From assembly GCA_022829145.1 (NCBI GenBank), contig CM040741.1:45378180-45442179 (forward strand): a stretch of DNA of 64,000 nucleotides, written 5' to 3'. The stretch's first letter is position 1. Every line of letters starts with the position of its first letter. Source of the DNA: Albula goreensis (taxonomy: Eukaryota > Chordata > Actinopteri > Albuliformes > Albulidae). Below are positions 29,521 to 41,787 of the stretch, one piece after another. The notes beneath the pieces are model-generated. The model did not search any database and was not told the origin of the DNA. It worked only from the letters and a program-made list of their open reading frames with translations. A program made the position numbers and the translations under genes.

Positions 29521-30762
29521 GACTATGAGTGGGAAAACCTAAGCAATTTCCTGTTTATGATGCTGACATTTTACACCGAACACTGAAACATCAATGGCAG
29601 CTGCGGAAGTGTTCAAGCTGTGAAGAATTGATAAGAACGGCATAATTGAATCATTCAGAGTAGCCACACAGGTCATTCCATGGTTCATTAGAATAGTAGA
29701 GCCAATATCTCTTTGTTACAGAGCCACTCAAGAGGGCTGAAATAACACTAGCCAAAAAAACCTGGTGGCACTGCAGTTTCAAGTTTTGGATCTAATTAAT
29801 CAAACACATAAACCTCTTTGTGATAATCTTCTGTCTAAAAAAAATACTTGGATACGTCTTCAGCCCATGGGGATTTGTTTTTCCCCTGCTAAAACAAATT
29901 AAAGTCTATATTGAAACCCAAATGAGAAAATACTAGAAAATGAGCAATGAAAGCATGCCAGGGACAACAGGAGCAGCATTTCTCGGAGAGACGTGTGGAG
30001 GCCAAACGTGTGAAAGCACTGTAAGAATTAGCCACAGCAGGGAAAACTTTGAAAGATTAATAAAAAATATGCTCAGTCAACACATGCTGAGATCACAAAG
30101 ATATGGAACGCTACAGCAGAGAGGGAACGTGGGATTCCCTCTCCAGGTGAAGACATATGTATGAGATTGCCAGGCAGATGAGTTCTGGAAAAGGTAGTGT
30201 AATGGCTGAACAGGCAACACCATATTACCCAGAATTCCTCAAACTCTTTTCCCCACAAGGACTAATTGAATTCGGAATGAAGACACAAGCATTTTTTAAA
30301 CAGGAGTAGATCAGCTCAAAGCAAGCAAACCTGCTGTGAATAAGATGTGCACTGGTAAAAATGAGGGATACTGAAGAAAAAATAGTGAAGATGTAAATAA
30401 TCCCTCTTATATTATATCATATTATATATCCGAGAGTATGATAAGACCATCACAAATATCACTTGGCAGCTGCAAATAAAGAGTGAATAGAATATCATTA
30501 ACCAACAACAAATAACAGGATAGACATATCAGTGCACACACACACACACATATACACTAACACACACACCTTTTTGCCATACATAAAAATGCAAGAACTC
30601 CATTTTCTATTTTTTTTTCAATAATTGTACTTTCTTTAATTGGACTTCCCATAATGCTTTTGTGAAGATAAAAAAAAATCATAACATACACTGTATGTAT
30701 AATCACAAGTCACGATCAAGAATAAAATTCTACTGAATCCATATGAAGCACGCTGTATTTAC

Positions 30763-30901
30763 CGTCAGAGAGAGTGGTGAGAACCAGGTGTTCGGGGGTG
30801 ACTCCGGGGCCGTAGCGGTTGTAAGCCAGCACACGGATGGAGTACTCAGTGAATTTCCATAGCCCATCCAGCCTGTAGCTCTGACCGTTCACCTCCACAG
30901 T
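30763..30901 (-). CDS. dcc: dcc exon, FN2 second half
   Basis: This 139-nt exon completes FN2 (phase 0 in, phase 1 out). It reads [19 protein letters not shown], then [15 protein letters not shown], and ends TTLSD plus one base. The strand-F tyrosine and the NRYGPGV turn are standard for this receptor family. The acceptor is CTCTGGTTTCAG/ACTG and the donor GACG/gtaaat. The next exon supplies the rest of a valine codon. Confidence 0.95.
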
Positions 30902-33900
30902 CTGAAACCAGAGGCAGGATGTTAATGAGTCCCTGCACACTCACTGTGCTATCTCAACAGATGGTAGGGCATTTAATAAAACATATTATACTCAGATGCA
31001 TACATTTTTGCTTGCAAAAGAACCCATACAGAAGGGGCAGGACTGTGAATTTTTCATTTTTGTTGGGGGGGGGGGGGTGGAGTCTATATTATTAACTCTG
31101 GAATTTTGCTGTGAGGATAGTGCAGCTACCACCTTGCATTAGCCATTTACAATAGTCTTTTGGCTGTATTATGATGTGATGACGAACATTTTGCACTATG
31201 CACAGCCATCACTCACAATTCAACAGCCAGTGTGGTGCCATCTGGAAATTCCTGTTTCTGTGTGACACCAGCATAACTGAATCACATTTAGTAAGTGATT
31301 CCAAAATTATAAAACAACTGAAAAAATCCTACAAAGATTTAATTCATTAAGCTGTCTCAGCCAACAAAAATGTGAATGATACGGGGTCCTTTGACTTAAC
31401 GTTGTATTACTTCTGTGCCTGTACAATGATGTCCTGAAATGACAACTGTACTGCAATAAGAGCAGTCTTTTGGCTGCAAAGCTCAGCTGGTGGACAGCAG
31501 TGAATAGAAACAGCAGCAGGGGGAGGAGGGAGCGCTTGTCTGTGTGCTTGGATGCATATTCAAACAATGATAGCGTAACGTATTTGGTTTGGCCTGAGAC
31601 TGAGAGCCATGGCAAACATTCTCCATACATCTACAGTCCATTCCTGATAAATGTGCCAAATCTCTGAAAGCTGTTTGTGACATGCTAAAATATGTGAAAA
31701 AAACATGTTTGCTGTCCATATTATGTGCAGCCAGGGAAATTACACACATTTTACACACAAATATATTTCTATTATGTGTGAAAAGTGAGCCACACCAATG
31801 AATTAGACATGATTCAAAAATCATGTTCTGCCTCATGACAGACATGATTGGGTGTGGCTGTGGACAAGAAACTATTACAATTGTGCACAAACATGAAAAC
31901 TATGCCTGAGAGCCAAATGATACATGAATATGAGCATGTATGAAAAATGGATTTGGCAGCCATACTGGACTGTTAAGCGTTATGCTTTATTCAAAAATCA
32001 CATTTTTAAAGACAGAAAAAGACTAGCTGAGAGAGCAGTGTCCAGTGGGTGAATACATCCCCATGAAAGAGTTTAAGACTCAAAAACCAATTTTACAAAA
32101 TGTATAAAAAAGACAGAAATAAGTGAGCAGACTGTAAAGTGATGTTAAAAAGGTTAAAAAAAATTGGCAGCCAAATATCTCTTTGAAAAGCAAATTCATA
32201 AAGATGAAAAAACTAATCCTTAAGGATTTTCTGACATTGTAATAGAAAAAGAAAACTAAAGAAAAGGTTGAACATTAAAGAAGGATGAGAGCAAAAGTGC
32301 CCAAAAGTCTATATATAGAGAGACAAAGACAGAAAAATTCACTAGATAGCACATCAGAATGTTGGTGTTTAAAGAAGGAACACCTCATTCCGTCTCTCCC
32401 TGCAACATTATTTTTAAAGAGTCTTCCATTTTAATTTAATCCTCAGAGAGTAAGGGGAGACCAAGTGCATTGTGGGGCCTCATGAAATTTGCCCACAGTT
32501 GAGCTGGACATATCAAGCCACTGACATGACAGTGATGTCATAAACCTTTCATTTCATTCTTCACAAGACAGACAGTGATCAAATATTTACTTTTTACCCA
32601 CTTTCTCATCTTGCAAGACTGCAGTCTGTGATTATTGTATTGTTGTTGGCATGACATGAAATGAAATGCATTATATAAGATTGCCATTACACTCAAAAAC
32701 AAAAGAATTTTTCACAGAAACAAAAGAATTTTTGTTGGTTTTACCTCAAACAATTCTTAAAAGGGAGGGCGCAAAACTTTTAAACCAAAAAAATCACAGA
32801 AACTTGGCATTGCTTTCATGATACATCATAATAAACACCATTTTTCAGTTATATAATGTGTAAGAAGTACTGGAAAACAGGTTTTAGGTGCAGCGTCTTT
32901 ATTACTCACCAAGTGACATGTTGATTTAAAATGCATGGCAAATTCATGCAAAGCATTTCATATGTGTGAAAGCTCACCAACAGATAATGTCCCTGCATTA
33001 AATGAACAAACCATGGCTAATGCCGAGCGGAACAACGAAACCAGAAATGCTCCACATGATTAGGAAAAGGACTTTTGACCAGTGTGATGCTTGTGCTTGA
33101 CTTTTGGGTATTACATAGCTGCCTTTGTGTTGAGCTTTGTTTTGAACTGGGTGTTTATCCGGAGATGATTACAGAAAGATTTAGCTGATAAAAGCTTAAT
33201 ATATAAAAATGACATGTCAGGTCTGAATGCTGTCCTTGGTATTGGCATGTGCTGAGAAAACAAATCACAATTGTACTACTTATGAAGTATGACACAAACA
33301 TAAACCGTCAAGCTTTTTGGTTTCAAGAAAGTTCAATAAATCATACTCAAATGGAAAACCTTCACAACATTTTCTTAGTCTTATTCCATTACAACTTATA
33401 TGCCATATGTACCTGTTCTCCATTTCAAAATTTGTTTTAGATGTATTTCAGGGTTGTACTGGGTTCTTGACCTCAGAACACTTTGTAGAAAGTATAGAAC
33501 CTTTTGTTTCCCAACGTATCTCTGACAATACCGAGAATTTCAAGGACAGCACATATCTCCTAAGAAATTCAATCTATATTTATGCCCCTGTTTCACTTTT
33601 GATCTGTTTGTCTCAAAACTTTAATATCCACTATTATAATATCCACTATCCTCTCTAAGCTTTTACAAAACAGCAAATCACAAGAATAGATAAATGTCAG
33701 GAAATCACAAAGCATTCACTCAAAAATGTCTCCAGCTCTCCAAGCTGAAACAGTCCAGCCTAGTGGCAACAGAACATCTATCATTTTTTGTTTCAACAAG
33801 AATTTGGCTTTCTCTGAGTATTAGTCAAACTGGATTACTATTTCTCAGCTTTAATAGCTTTTGACAGCCATGCAGAGGCTTTGAACCAAGCCCTCAAAAA

Positions 33901-34430
33901 CCCCATAAATATGTCTGAATACATCAGATTTATTCTCAGTTTAATGTCAATATAAAGTGAACGCTACCAATAAGTGAATTCTGCCTGTATCGGAATTCAT
34001 CCCACGTATTCCAGTTGGCTATTAATTATGAGTGCCTTAGCTTCAACCAATTGGCTATTAATTGACTAAACCTGAGGGTTTCTAGCTAGATTCCATATCT
34101 GATAGTTTGAAAATGGTGTTGCAATGATCCAAGTCAGAAAATTGGCATGTAATTGAGAGTGTAAGTAACTGGACCGTAAATTATTTTTATGACTTCCTCC
34201 TCAAATTATTTTCCATGTGTCCTGGCCTGTTCTTGCATATATTAGAGATGTGTCATCGTCTTCCTGTTTGTAAAGTTATTGAGCAAATGAAGAATCGTCA
34301 CTTTTCGAACTATTTCAGTGGTGTCCTGCGTCATCACTCTCATCTACCTTTTTATGAGTATTTCCTCAGATACAATCAGGAAGTAAGTTTGGCTGCATCA
34401 GGCCTTTAAAGATGACAGAAAAGGACTCAC
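30902..34430 (-). other. dcc intron inside FN2, 3.5 kb
   Basis: Holds the G13 run. Otherwise AT-rich and featureless. Overlapping frames at 31307-31890 on both strands show no domain. Confidence 0.9.
31065..31077. repeat. G13 homopolymer
   Basis: A run of 13 G, C13 in the transcript, in the FN2 intron. The length may be unreliable in assembly. Confidence 0.9.
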
Positions 34431-34579
34431 CTGTTCTTTCTCATTTGCTGTTTCTTTCCAAATTATCCTGTACCCCTGGATAGGACTGCTGATGTAGGCA
34501 GGGGGATCCCAGGAAATCTGGATGGATGTGGGGGAGGTAGACTCCACCCGGAGGTTTTCCACCGGACCGGGAACCTGCA
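34431..34579 (-). CDS. dcc: dcc exon, FN2 first half
   Basis: This 149-nt exon opens FN2 (phase 1 in, phase 0 out). It starts [19 protein letters not shown] and continues with the strand-B tryptophan in QISWDPPAY, ending NEKEQ. The acceptor is CGCCCCACAG/TGCAGG and the donor GAACAG/gtgagt. The PGPVENL motif and STSPTS are characteristic of DCC FN2. The first codon is completed by the last base of the upstream exon. FN2 joins the distal Ig module to the netrin-binding membrane-proximal FN domains. Confidence 0.95.
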
Positions 34580-37500
34580 CTGTGGGGCGATAAGAAAATG
34601 GTGCTTACAGCATTCCTGCTCTTCAACGGGCTGCCTAAATAGCAACCAGAGCTTTAACCTACACCGCACAATGAAAGCAGGCTGGAAGAAGGAAAGGTAT
34701 TGGTCATTGTGTGGACTCTTATAGACCTCTACAGAAGAAAAAGGCTCATGAGCTAGCATGCAGAAGTCCAGTACAAAACATACTGTCAGCCCTGTGAGCC
34801 AGAACAAAAGGATGATGAATACTGTATGACCTCTCGGTGTGCTGAGCTTGTACCCAGTTACCTCTTTCACACATGCGCTACCCCTACCACTCCATACTAT
34901 ACCTGCATCCCTTTGAAGGTGAAAATGCGTACTGAAAGGAATTAAAGTGAGGTTTCACTTGAAATTTCTATCTTTGTAAGGCTTTGAAAAATGCAGTAAG
35001 GCTCTTGTTGGTTTTTAATAGTGTGACACTCTGAATAATAAGATGGTAATTAAGCATACAGATCTGTAGTACTTTGTCACTTTACATCATATGTTCACAT
35101 GAGTCCTTCAAAATATTTTCAGAGGTCATATGCTTACTGGATGACATGCACAGTACAATATGATAGTGATGGTATGTGTGTGACATTTGAATTGATCAGT
35201 CTTTTGTGACAAGTTAATACGCTTACGCTCTTAATACATTAGTGTGCATAAACCTTTTTGTAATTTTTTACACCCCCCATAATCCTGACCCAATTTGAGT
35301 ACATTAAACTGCTCTGAACTTTTCCCCTGCAGCGATTCATCAGCATAAATATAAGCATGCAGACAGAAAAAATCCATTTAACACTCTGGGATAACAATCG
35401 TTTTCAAAGATTCCCTTCCATCCACCAACAAAATCTCCCCTTAGGCATTATTTTTTTTTTACATTTTTTTTTAATTCAGGTTAGAAAGAAAGAGGAAAAA
35501 AAACATGGTGCTTTTAAATATATGTGTTTCAGCTGATCAGCGCTCCGAGCGGTCTGCATCTCATCGGGGATGTGTTTCCTGTACCGTTTCTGGGTATGTC
35601 TGCAGTCAGTTCCTGCACACCACTCCAGGGATTTGATGGAAAGGGCTGAGTTTTCTGCAGGAGCAGGAGTTAAAGCAGCCAACACCTTGCCTTCAGCGCC
35701 ACTGCGCCCCTTTCTTGTCTCCCAGCATTCATTGTTTGTTTTATATTTTGTGTGCTCGGCGCTGTACTAAAAATAAAGGCAGGTAAGTAGACTAGAAGTC
35801 TGATGCGGATATCCTTCCAAACTGGAAAGATTTCTTCAGAAAACCCTTTTGTTTTGTTTAAAAAAGATTGTGGTTTTTCAATCCTGTTCACATAACAATC
35901 ATTGTTGCCCTTATACAATATTTGTTTTTACTCTCTTTTAAAATAAGAGTTAAACTAGCACCCCCAAAACTTAAGCATAACAGAACATGTTTACATAATG
36001 TAGGTTATGTAGGCCTATGTGATATTAGTTGGTTTTGATTAAATATATTTTTGAATATAGTTGTGAAGTATTTCACTGGGACTGCATTAATCTAATAAAT
36101 TGGACATGGTTTATAACTGGGAGTACATATATCTATTTATCTTTAGATTTAAATGCTCACAAGAAACCAAAGTCCATCTTGATAAGATTTGATGATTAAA
36201 AAAAAAACTGCAAGCACCTGTAGTAAGGATGAACATCTACAGGCAAAATTGAATGTGTTTAAACGGCTAATCTTCTCCACATGGGGTTAACAGTGTTTAA
36301 AAATGAATGAGGATCTCCAAAACTATCACTGTTGAAAGCAGCAGTAGCAGCAGTAAAGCAGCCTGTATACTTACTAGATATTTAAACAAGATGTTTGAAA
36401 ATTCTGACTAAATTGTGTATGGCCATGTGGTTCTCACAGTCCTTAGATTTATCATCTGAACAATCTGATACAATGAGAAGATATGCATAGAAGAGAGGGG
36501 TATTTTTGGATAATTAGATATGGTGTGGCATCCATTATAAGGTTATCCTTTAAGTATTGCCTTCATACATTCTTTATTCTTTTACAGTTTTTTCACTTCC
36601 TGTCACAGGCAATGCAAGCAGTCTCCCTTTTTCAAAGGCTTCCATTCTATAATGGGATCCAAACATAAGCAAATTTAATTTAGCTTCATCAGGATCCAGT
36701 TCATTCAATTATGTTTTGAATTTTGGAAATGCAGAAACTTGCAGAATGGTTTTATAATATGTTAAAGCAGCCGATAGTGCTAGAATGGCAGGATTGCTAA
36801 TGGCAATCAGACCATTCAACTCATTAAGCCTCCAATTTTGTCTCCAGGTTAAAATGTAAACCATTTTCTGTGATTAAAGATTTAACATTAAAAAACACTG
36901 TTGTGCCTCAGGACATAAAGGAGATGAATATGTTGCTTGGTTGACCCTTACTATTGGCAGAAAATACAATGAGTCTCAGATGGCTCTCTAACCCAAGCAT
37001 ATAGGGGGAATGCATTAATGGAGATTGACTTGTGGTAAGTCTTACAGATAAAATAATACAAACCAACAGTGCCATAAGTAATGATCTTTTTTTCTGTAGG
37101 AATCACAGAACTCACACATATGAGCCAATATACAACATAAGAAGAAGCCATTAACTGTTAAGTTTTCAGTTGAAAAATATCAGTTTCAGTTATGAATGCT
37201 TAATAAAGCATTAATAAATGTATTACATAGCTTTAAAAAAATGGGTTGTGATTTTTAGCCCAACATTAATAAACATGAGTACTTATGGCATTTAGAAAAA
37301 GAGAGCCGGGTTGCTAGATTGAGAAATCATATGAAAGGTTACAGTTCACATCATTCCTATGTTATACGTTCTCTCATTTCATGAGTGCATATGGTAACCT
37401 TTTGTTGAGTTATTTTTTATATCTGTTTCCCTAGTTCTTGATAACAAACTTGATTACATTTCTGCTTTTTGATCATGAGAAATACATTTTTAATCATGTA

Positions 37501-39059
37501 TAATGCAGTTATTAATAATTTAAAAGTGTATAGCGGCACTATGTTGAAATATGTTACCCATATGTAGTTATTTTGTATGTTAGTTTACTGTGAATCTTAG
37601 TATTTCGAGATGGTTCTTTGGAAAGGGTAAAACCATAAAAATGGTACCTGCACTCACTCAGTCATGTATTCGGGTGTGTTTTGTGATGTGGAGTCTGTTA
37701 GGCAATTTTCCTCCTGTTCGGCCAAATTATGTGCACAATGTAATATATACATACAATGGCCTGCACCACTTATGAACAGCTTAACAACGATGATGGATGT
37801 TTAATAAAGTACATCTAAGATAATCTTTTACAGTGACATTAGCAGCTGTATAAAATTTGGGGCGGTATTGGGTTTAACCTTCATTTTTGATGGTCTTTAT
37901 TTTTTCTTTTCTCCAGAATTCTTGCTTACACTGTTTCCCCATTGAGAATTGAATGAAACATACATTGAAAAGGGTTTCAGTTTAAAAAGGTCATCTGGTA
38001 CAGCGTCATTAAACACACAGTGCCACATTAAAAGGTGAGTGTCTGTTGTTTGAACGACCCCCTTTTCACAATAGGTATTAATAGGAGACACCGTTATATT
38101 GAAAGGAATGAGGCCCCTAAAGCAGAGCTAAGATATGATTAGAGTAGATTTAATCAGCTTGCAGTGTGTGGAGCGTCTAAAGCTGTCAAAAAAACTAGAT
38201 TCTTGAAATGTGAAGGGGGTATGAGTGGGGGTGGGGGGTATTGAACAGGGGCCTAGCTTGCCAAAAAGGCTGAACTTCAGCTGCAAATCCATCCCTTGTT
38301 CTGTGAACACCTTTTCAGAAAATGGGATTCGCATTTGATCTCCGCACACATTTCTTTGAATGAAAGCATGCCAGAAAGGATATGTTTCTGGCTTACCCAG
38401 GGGAAGTTTCATCATCTAAAGCATTCGTGTGTCCTTTCTTTAAGGAGAAATCCTCTAAGAGGCACGTTTTACAATATGTATGAAGTGCCTACATTCATGA
38501 TTTGGCATTTTTAAGATCAGAATTTAACCTTAGTTACCCAGTCAATGAAAAATTAGTCTCTTAGAAAAATAAAAACAAAACGGCATACACTACCCATGGC
38601 AAGCACAGATGTTAAGTCCTTACACATTATGCTGTATGCAGTGGGTACCTATCCTACAAACTGTGATCGTAGTGAAGATGAACTAATCTGACCTGATGCA
38701 TGTGCTTAACTAAATATTGATTTCTGTCCTTTTTCACTGGTATAACTCATGCTTCAGAACTGCACAAATCTGTATTTCAATTTTGATTGACCTCCTGGTA
38801 GCTTCCTTTTATGTGGCCACATCAATAAACATAAAATAAATTAGAGGGAAATTTCCAGCTCAAACCAGTTTCTAGCATTCCTTTGAAGCGATGTCGAAGT
38901 GACAAATGACTGACTCAAAGCTTTACATGAGAGTATGGAGATCCCAGTTGCATTCTGGTCTACTCCAGTCTTCTGTAATTCTCCAACTGAAAGGAACCTG
39001 GGGCTAAGCACTCCACTCCGTCCATTCTGTGTTATATTTGTGCTGTTGACGTTACTTAC
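34580..39059 (-). other. dcc intron between FN1 and FN2, 4.5 kb
   Basis: Holds the probable LINE remnant at 37890-38420. Nothing was recognised in 34580-37880. Confidence 0.9.
37890..38420 (-). mobile_element. probable L1-like LINE ORF2 C-terminal remnant
   Basis: Minus-strand frames interrupted by stops read PFNITVSPINTYCEKGVVQ and then HLLMWHC. The C...HLxxWHC arrangement resembles the C-terminal cysteine/histidine segment of fish L1-type ORF2 (CxFC...HLFWxC), with the first cysteine lost. The upstream frame (38415-38128, MMKLPLGKPETYPFW...) may be part of the same remnant. Family assignment is by motif only. Confidence 0.45.
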
Positions 39060-39214
39060 ACTCAGGCTGTGTGGAGACCTTGACAGGCTGCGAGCTCGCT
39101 CCTGGGCCGTGGTCATTGTAGGCCAGGACTCTGAAGCTGTACGTCGCCTCTGGTTTCAGGTTGGTAACAGTAAACTGCAGCGCCCCAGCCTCGGAGACAT
39201 TTATGGACCGTTCC
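39060..39214 (-). CDS. dcc: dcc exon, FN1 second half
   Basis: This 155-nt exon completes FN1. It enters in phase 2 and leaves in phase 1, closing the domain. It reads [11 protein letters not shown], then [19 protein letters not shown] with the strand-F tyrosine typical of FN3 domains, and ends TQPE plus one base. N-V-S is a potential N-glycosylation sequon. The acceptor is GATGTTTCAG/GGAAC and the donor GAGT/gtaagt, close to consensus. It joins in frame to the exon at 41631-41787 across a 2.4-kb intron. Match to known DCC is high through the [10 protein letters not shown] block. Confidence 0.95.
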
Positions 39215-41630
39215 CTGAAACATCCAACCATTACAAAATCAGCACCCACTGTAAAATAACAAGCAAGCATTCACCACTCACTATATGAATACCATTCACT
39301 CTCAACCAGCACTGTCATACCTACACCACACTCCACAAGACATGTACTCTTTAACAAATTCTTGCTACAGGCAAAACATTGAACAAAAAGATATTGTCTG
39401 TATGATGTGTGTATGTTCAGTGATTGGGGGCTTCGCACTCATCTCAGTAATAACCCGTAGTAACTGCCCTGATCAAAGCCATTACACCCCCGGAGTTAAT
39501 GTGTGTCATCTCTGGATGGAATGACTGTAGCAGCTGATTAGAAGAGAACAATCCAGAAATCTGCTGCAGCATAAAAAGGCCAGTAGGCCTCAGACATAGG
39601 CTAATGTGGTGTCAGAACCCACCCAAAAAAAAAAAAAAAAAAAAAGCTCTCTAAAAAGTTGAGATGCATTTAGCTGTTTGGCATATCTCGCCTCTCATTA
39701 CATTAGGCACACAGACTGCCAAAGAGGCAAGAGCTCTTCCGAGTTCCAGTCGCTCAGTGTGACAAAGCAGCAGGCAAAAACTAGCACCCATATGAGTATG
39801 GAAACCGTGAAAGGCCAATTTAGAACAAGCAGGTGGCATTAGGAGACCATAGTAAAGTGTGTGCACTGAGGAAGGCCATGTGCAGTGACCATTCCAGCAC
39901 TGTGGTACCTGCCAGTCCAGCTTTAATACATCTGATTTTTGGGCTTTTTGAACGTTTTGTTCCTTTGACGTGAGATGCTTCTAAAAATGAATGTCACAGG
40001 CCTACACAGCAGGTTTGTTCTTTCTCTCTTTAATCCAGCCCCATTACATTTCATCAGGTAGTGCATGACGCAAAACTTTTTATTTTTGTCGTGTCTCTTT
40101 CTGTGCTGCATTTTTCTAACTTATTGTGAAACTCAGAAATCAACATGGATAGCCCCTCAAGCATGTTTACAAGAGCATATACTAGAGTACTATATTAGAG
40201 AGTATATTAGAGTTTTTTTCTCATTTGCTGCTTATAACACTGTAGTGCATCATTAAAATAATACATACCGAAATTTGCTATCATATTTCTGTAATTATTT
40301 AAAGATTTCAAATAATGAAACATACTTTCACAATTAGTTTCAGTGGAGCAAAACAAGTTTTTCAGGCAAACAATTGCTTTTTATTTTAGTTTTACTTTAA
40401 ATATCCTTAGTCTGTTTCCAATTGAGCTACGCTGTTTCACACCAATGCCTTCGCATTTTGAATTAGCAGTTAAAAAGAATACCCTGTCTGCTCCAGTTTC
40501 TATAACTTCAGCTGAAGCTGTCAGAATAAAACTATGATTCTGTGTCTTGTTGCTCTTGGAGCTTAGGACTATACTGATGACTTTTTGAGCAATTAGGGGT
40601 TCTCAGGTTTTCCCAAGTTGAAAGGTGCACCATCTCTCTAGCCCGATTTAACAGAATCTGCCATTACCAGGAGGCAGAGAATAGTGCACATAGAGAAAGG
40701 TATACAATCAAGGCCACAAACCAAGTGTCAGAAAGGGGGCTCTGAGACAAGTTAAAGGGTTAAAGAATCTCCCTGTAGTCATTGAGCTGTTCAGAGGCAG
40801 AGATGTTGCAGCTCCCAATAGCTCTCAAATCCCAGAGCTCTACAGCCTCGGAATAGAAAAGTCTCTTGACACACAAGAGACTCTGCTGTTGGATTTCTGC
40901 TCCTGGGTTCAATTAATGGAAATGAATCCATGAACTCATACCTGTGCACAAATCAGCAACAACAATGAACATTGCTTTGAATGACAAACTAATCCAAGCC
41001 CATTTTAACCGGGGTCATCACTTCTGCTAGCGTAAAAGATACACATTCTTAGTAGAAGCCTTTTGTTTTTCCCTTTTCCACTGAAATATGTTTGTTTATT
41101 GTATTTTAGAGAAAAAGTATGTGCAATGCAATATGGAGTAACAGTACAGGGCATGAGCTGTACCTATGGATACTGCCTTTGTGCATTGAAGAGAAAAATA
41201 TTTATGGTGAAGATCCATATTGCATAAAAAGATTACATACTGCATTATGTAAAGCTGTGAACTATGAGGCTCGCTGTATGGGTTTATCGACAATAACAGA
41301 AGTATAATACACTTTAAAACAACAATATCGGGATATGTGTGCAATGAATATCATCTTTTCTATTTAAATAATTCATAATGAAGAAAATTGTGAAAAAAGA
41401 AAAATAAAACAACTGAGGTATGCTTAGCCATGTGTTATGTAGCTTAAAGTGTCACCTGAAAGCTATGTATGCATATGTAAGCTGTAAATCTGTCCCTGCA
41501 ATAATAAATTGTACATCTCTTTAAAATTCAGAATACTGTTATGACTTTAATTGTGCTATCATGAGCATACTTGCTTTTGAAAAAAAAAAAAACAAATCAG
41601 GAAGCCATTTATTTAAGCATATGCACATAC
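39215..41630 (-). other. dcc intron inside FN1, 2.4 kb
   Basis: Holds the A21 run and an A run near 41580-41592. No other element recognised. Confidence 0.9.
39625..39645. repeat. A21 homopolymer
   Basis: A run of 21 A in the FN1 intron, T21 in the transcript. No retro-element body was recognised beside it. Confidence 0.95.
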
Positions 41631-41787
41631 CTGTTAACACCCTCCTGAGTGAAGTAGATGGCATAAGTCTGGATGTTCCCATGGGTCTCCACTGGGGGGC
41701 GCCAGCTGAGGCGCACAAATCGGCTGGACACTAGGACAGGGACCACATCACGGGGAGCGGAGGGGAGGGCGCCTGAGCTGGGGAAAA
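41631..41787 (-). CDS. dcc: dcc exon, FN1 first half
   Basis: Netrin-1 receptor DCC, a neuronal single-pass receptor for axon guidance and a dependence receptor. This 157-nt exon opens the first FN3 domain. It reads [18 protein letters not shown], then the strand-B tryptophan in RLSWRPP, and ends at GVNR, with the Arg codon split (phase 2). The acceptor is a strong pyrimidine run ending CCCCCACCAG, with a possible branch point TTTGACT about 25 nt upstream. The donor is AACAG/gtatg. Entry phase is 1. The linker before ALPSAPRD lies between Ig4 and FN1. An in-frame upstream AG could lengthen this exon (see findings). The preceding Ig4 exon is not in the window. Confidence 0.95.

Larger units (their letters stand above)
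27951..30762 (-). other. dcc intron between FN2 and FN3 domain 3, 2.8 kb
   Basis: Contains the GC-richer block at 28490-29520 and the A20 run. A small CA run lies at 30534-30550. Nothing else recognised. Confidence 0.9.
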
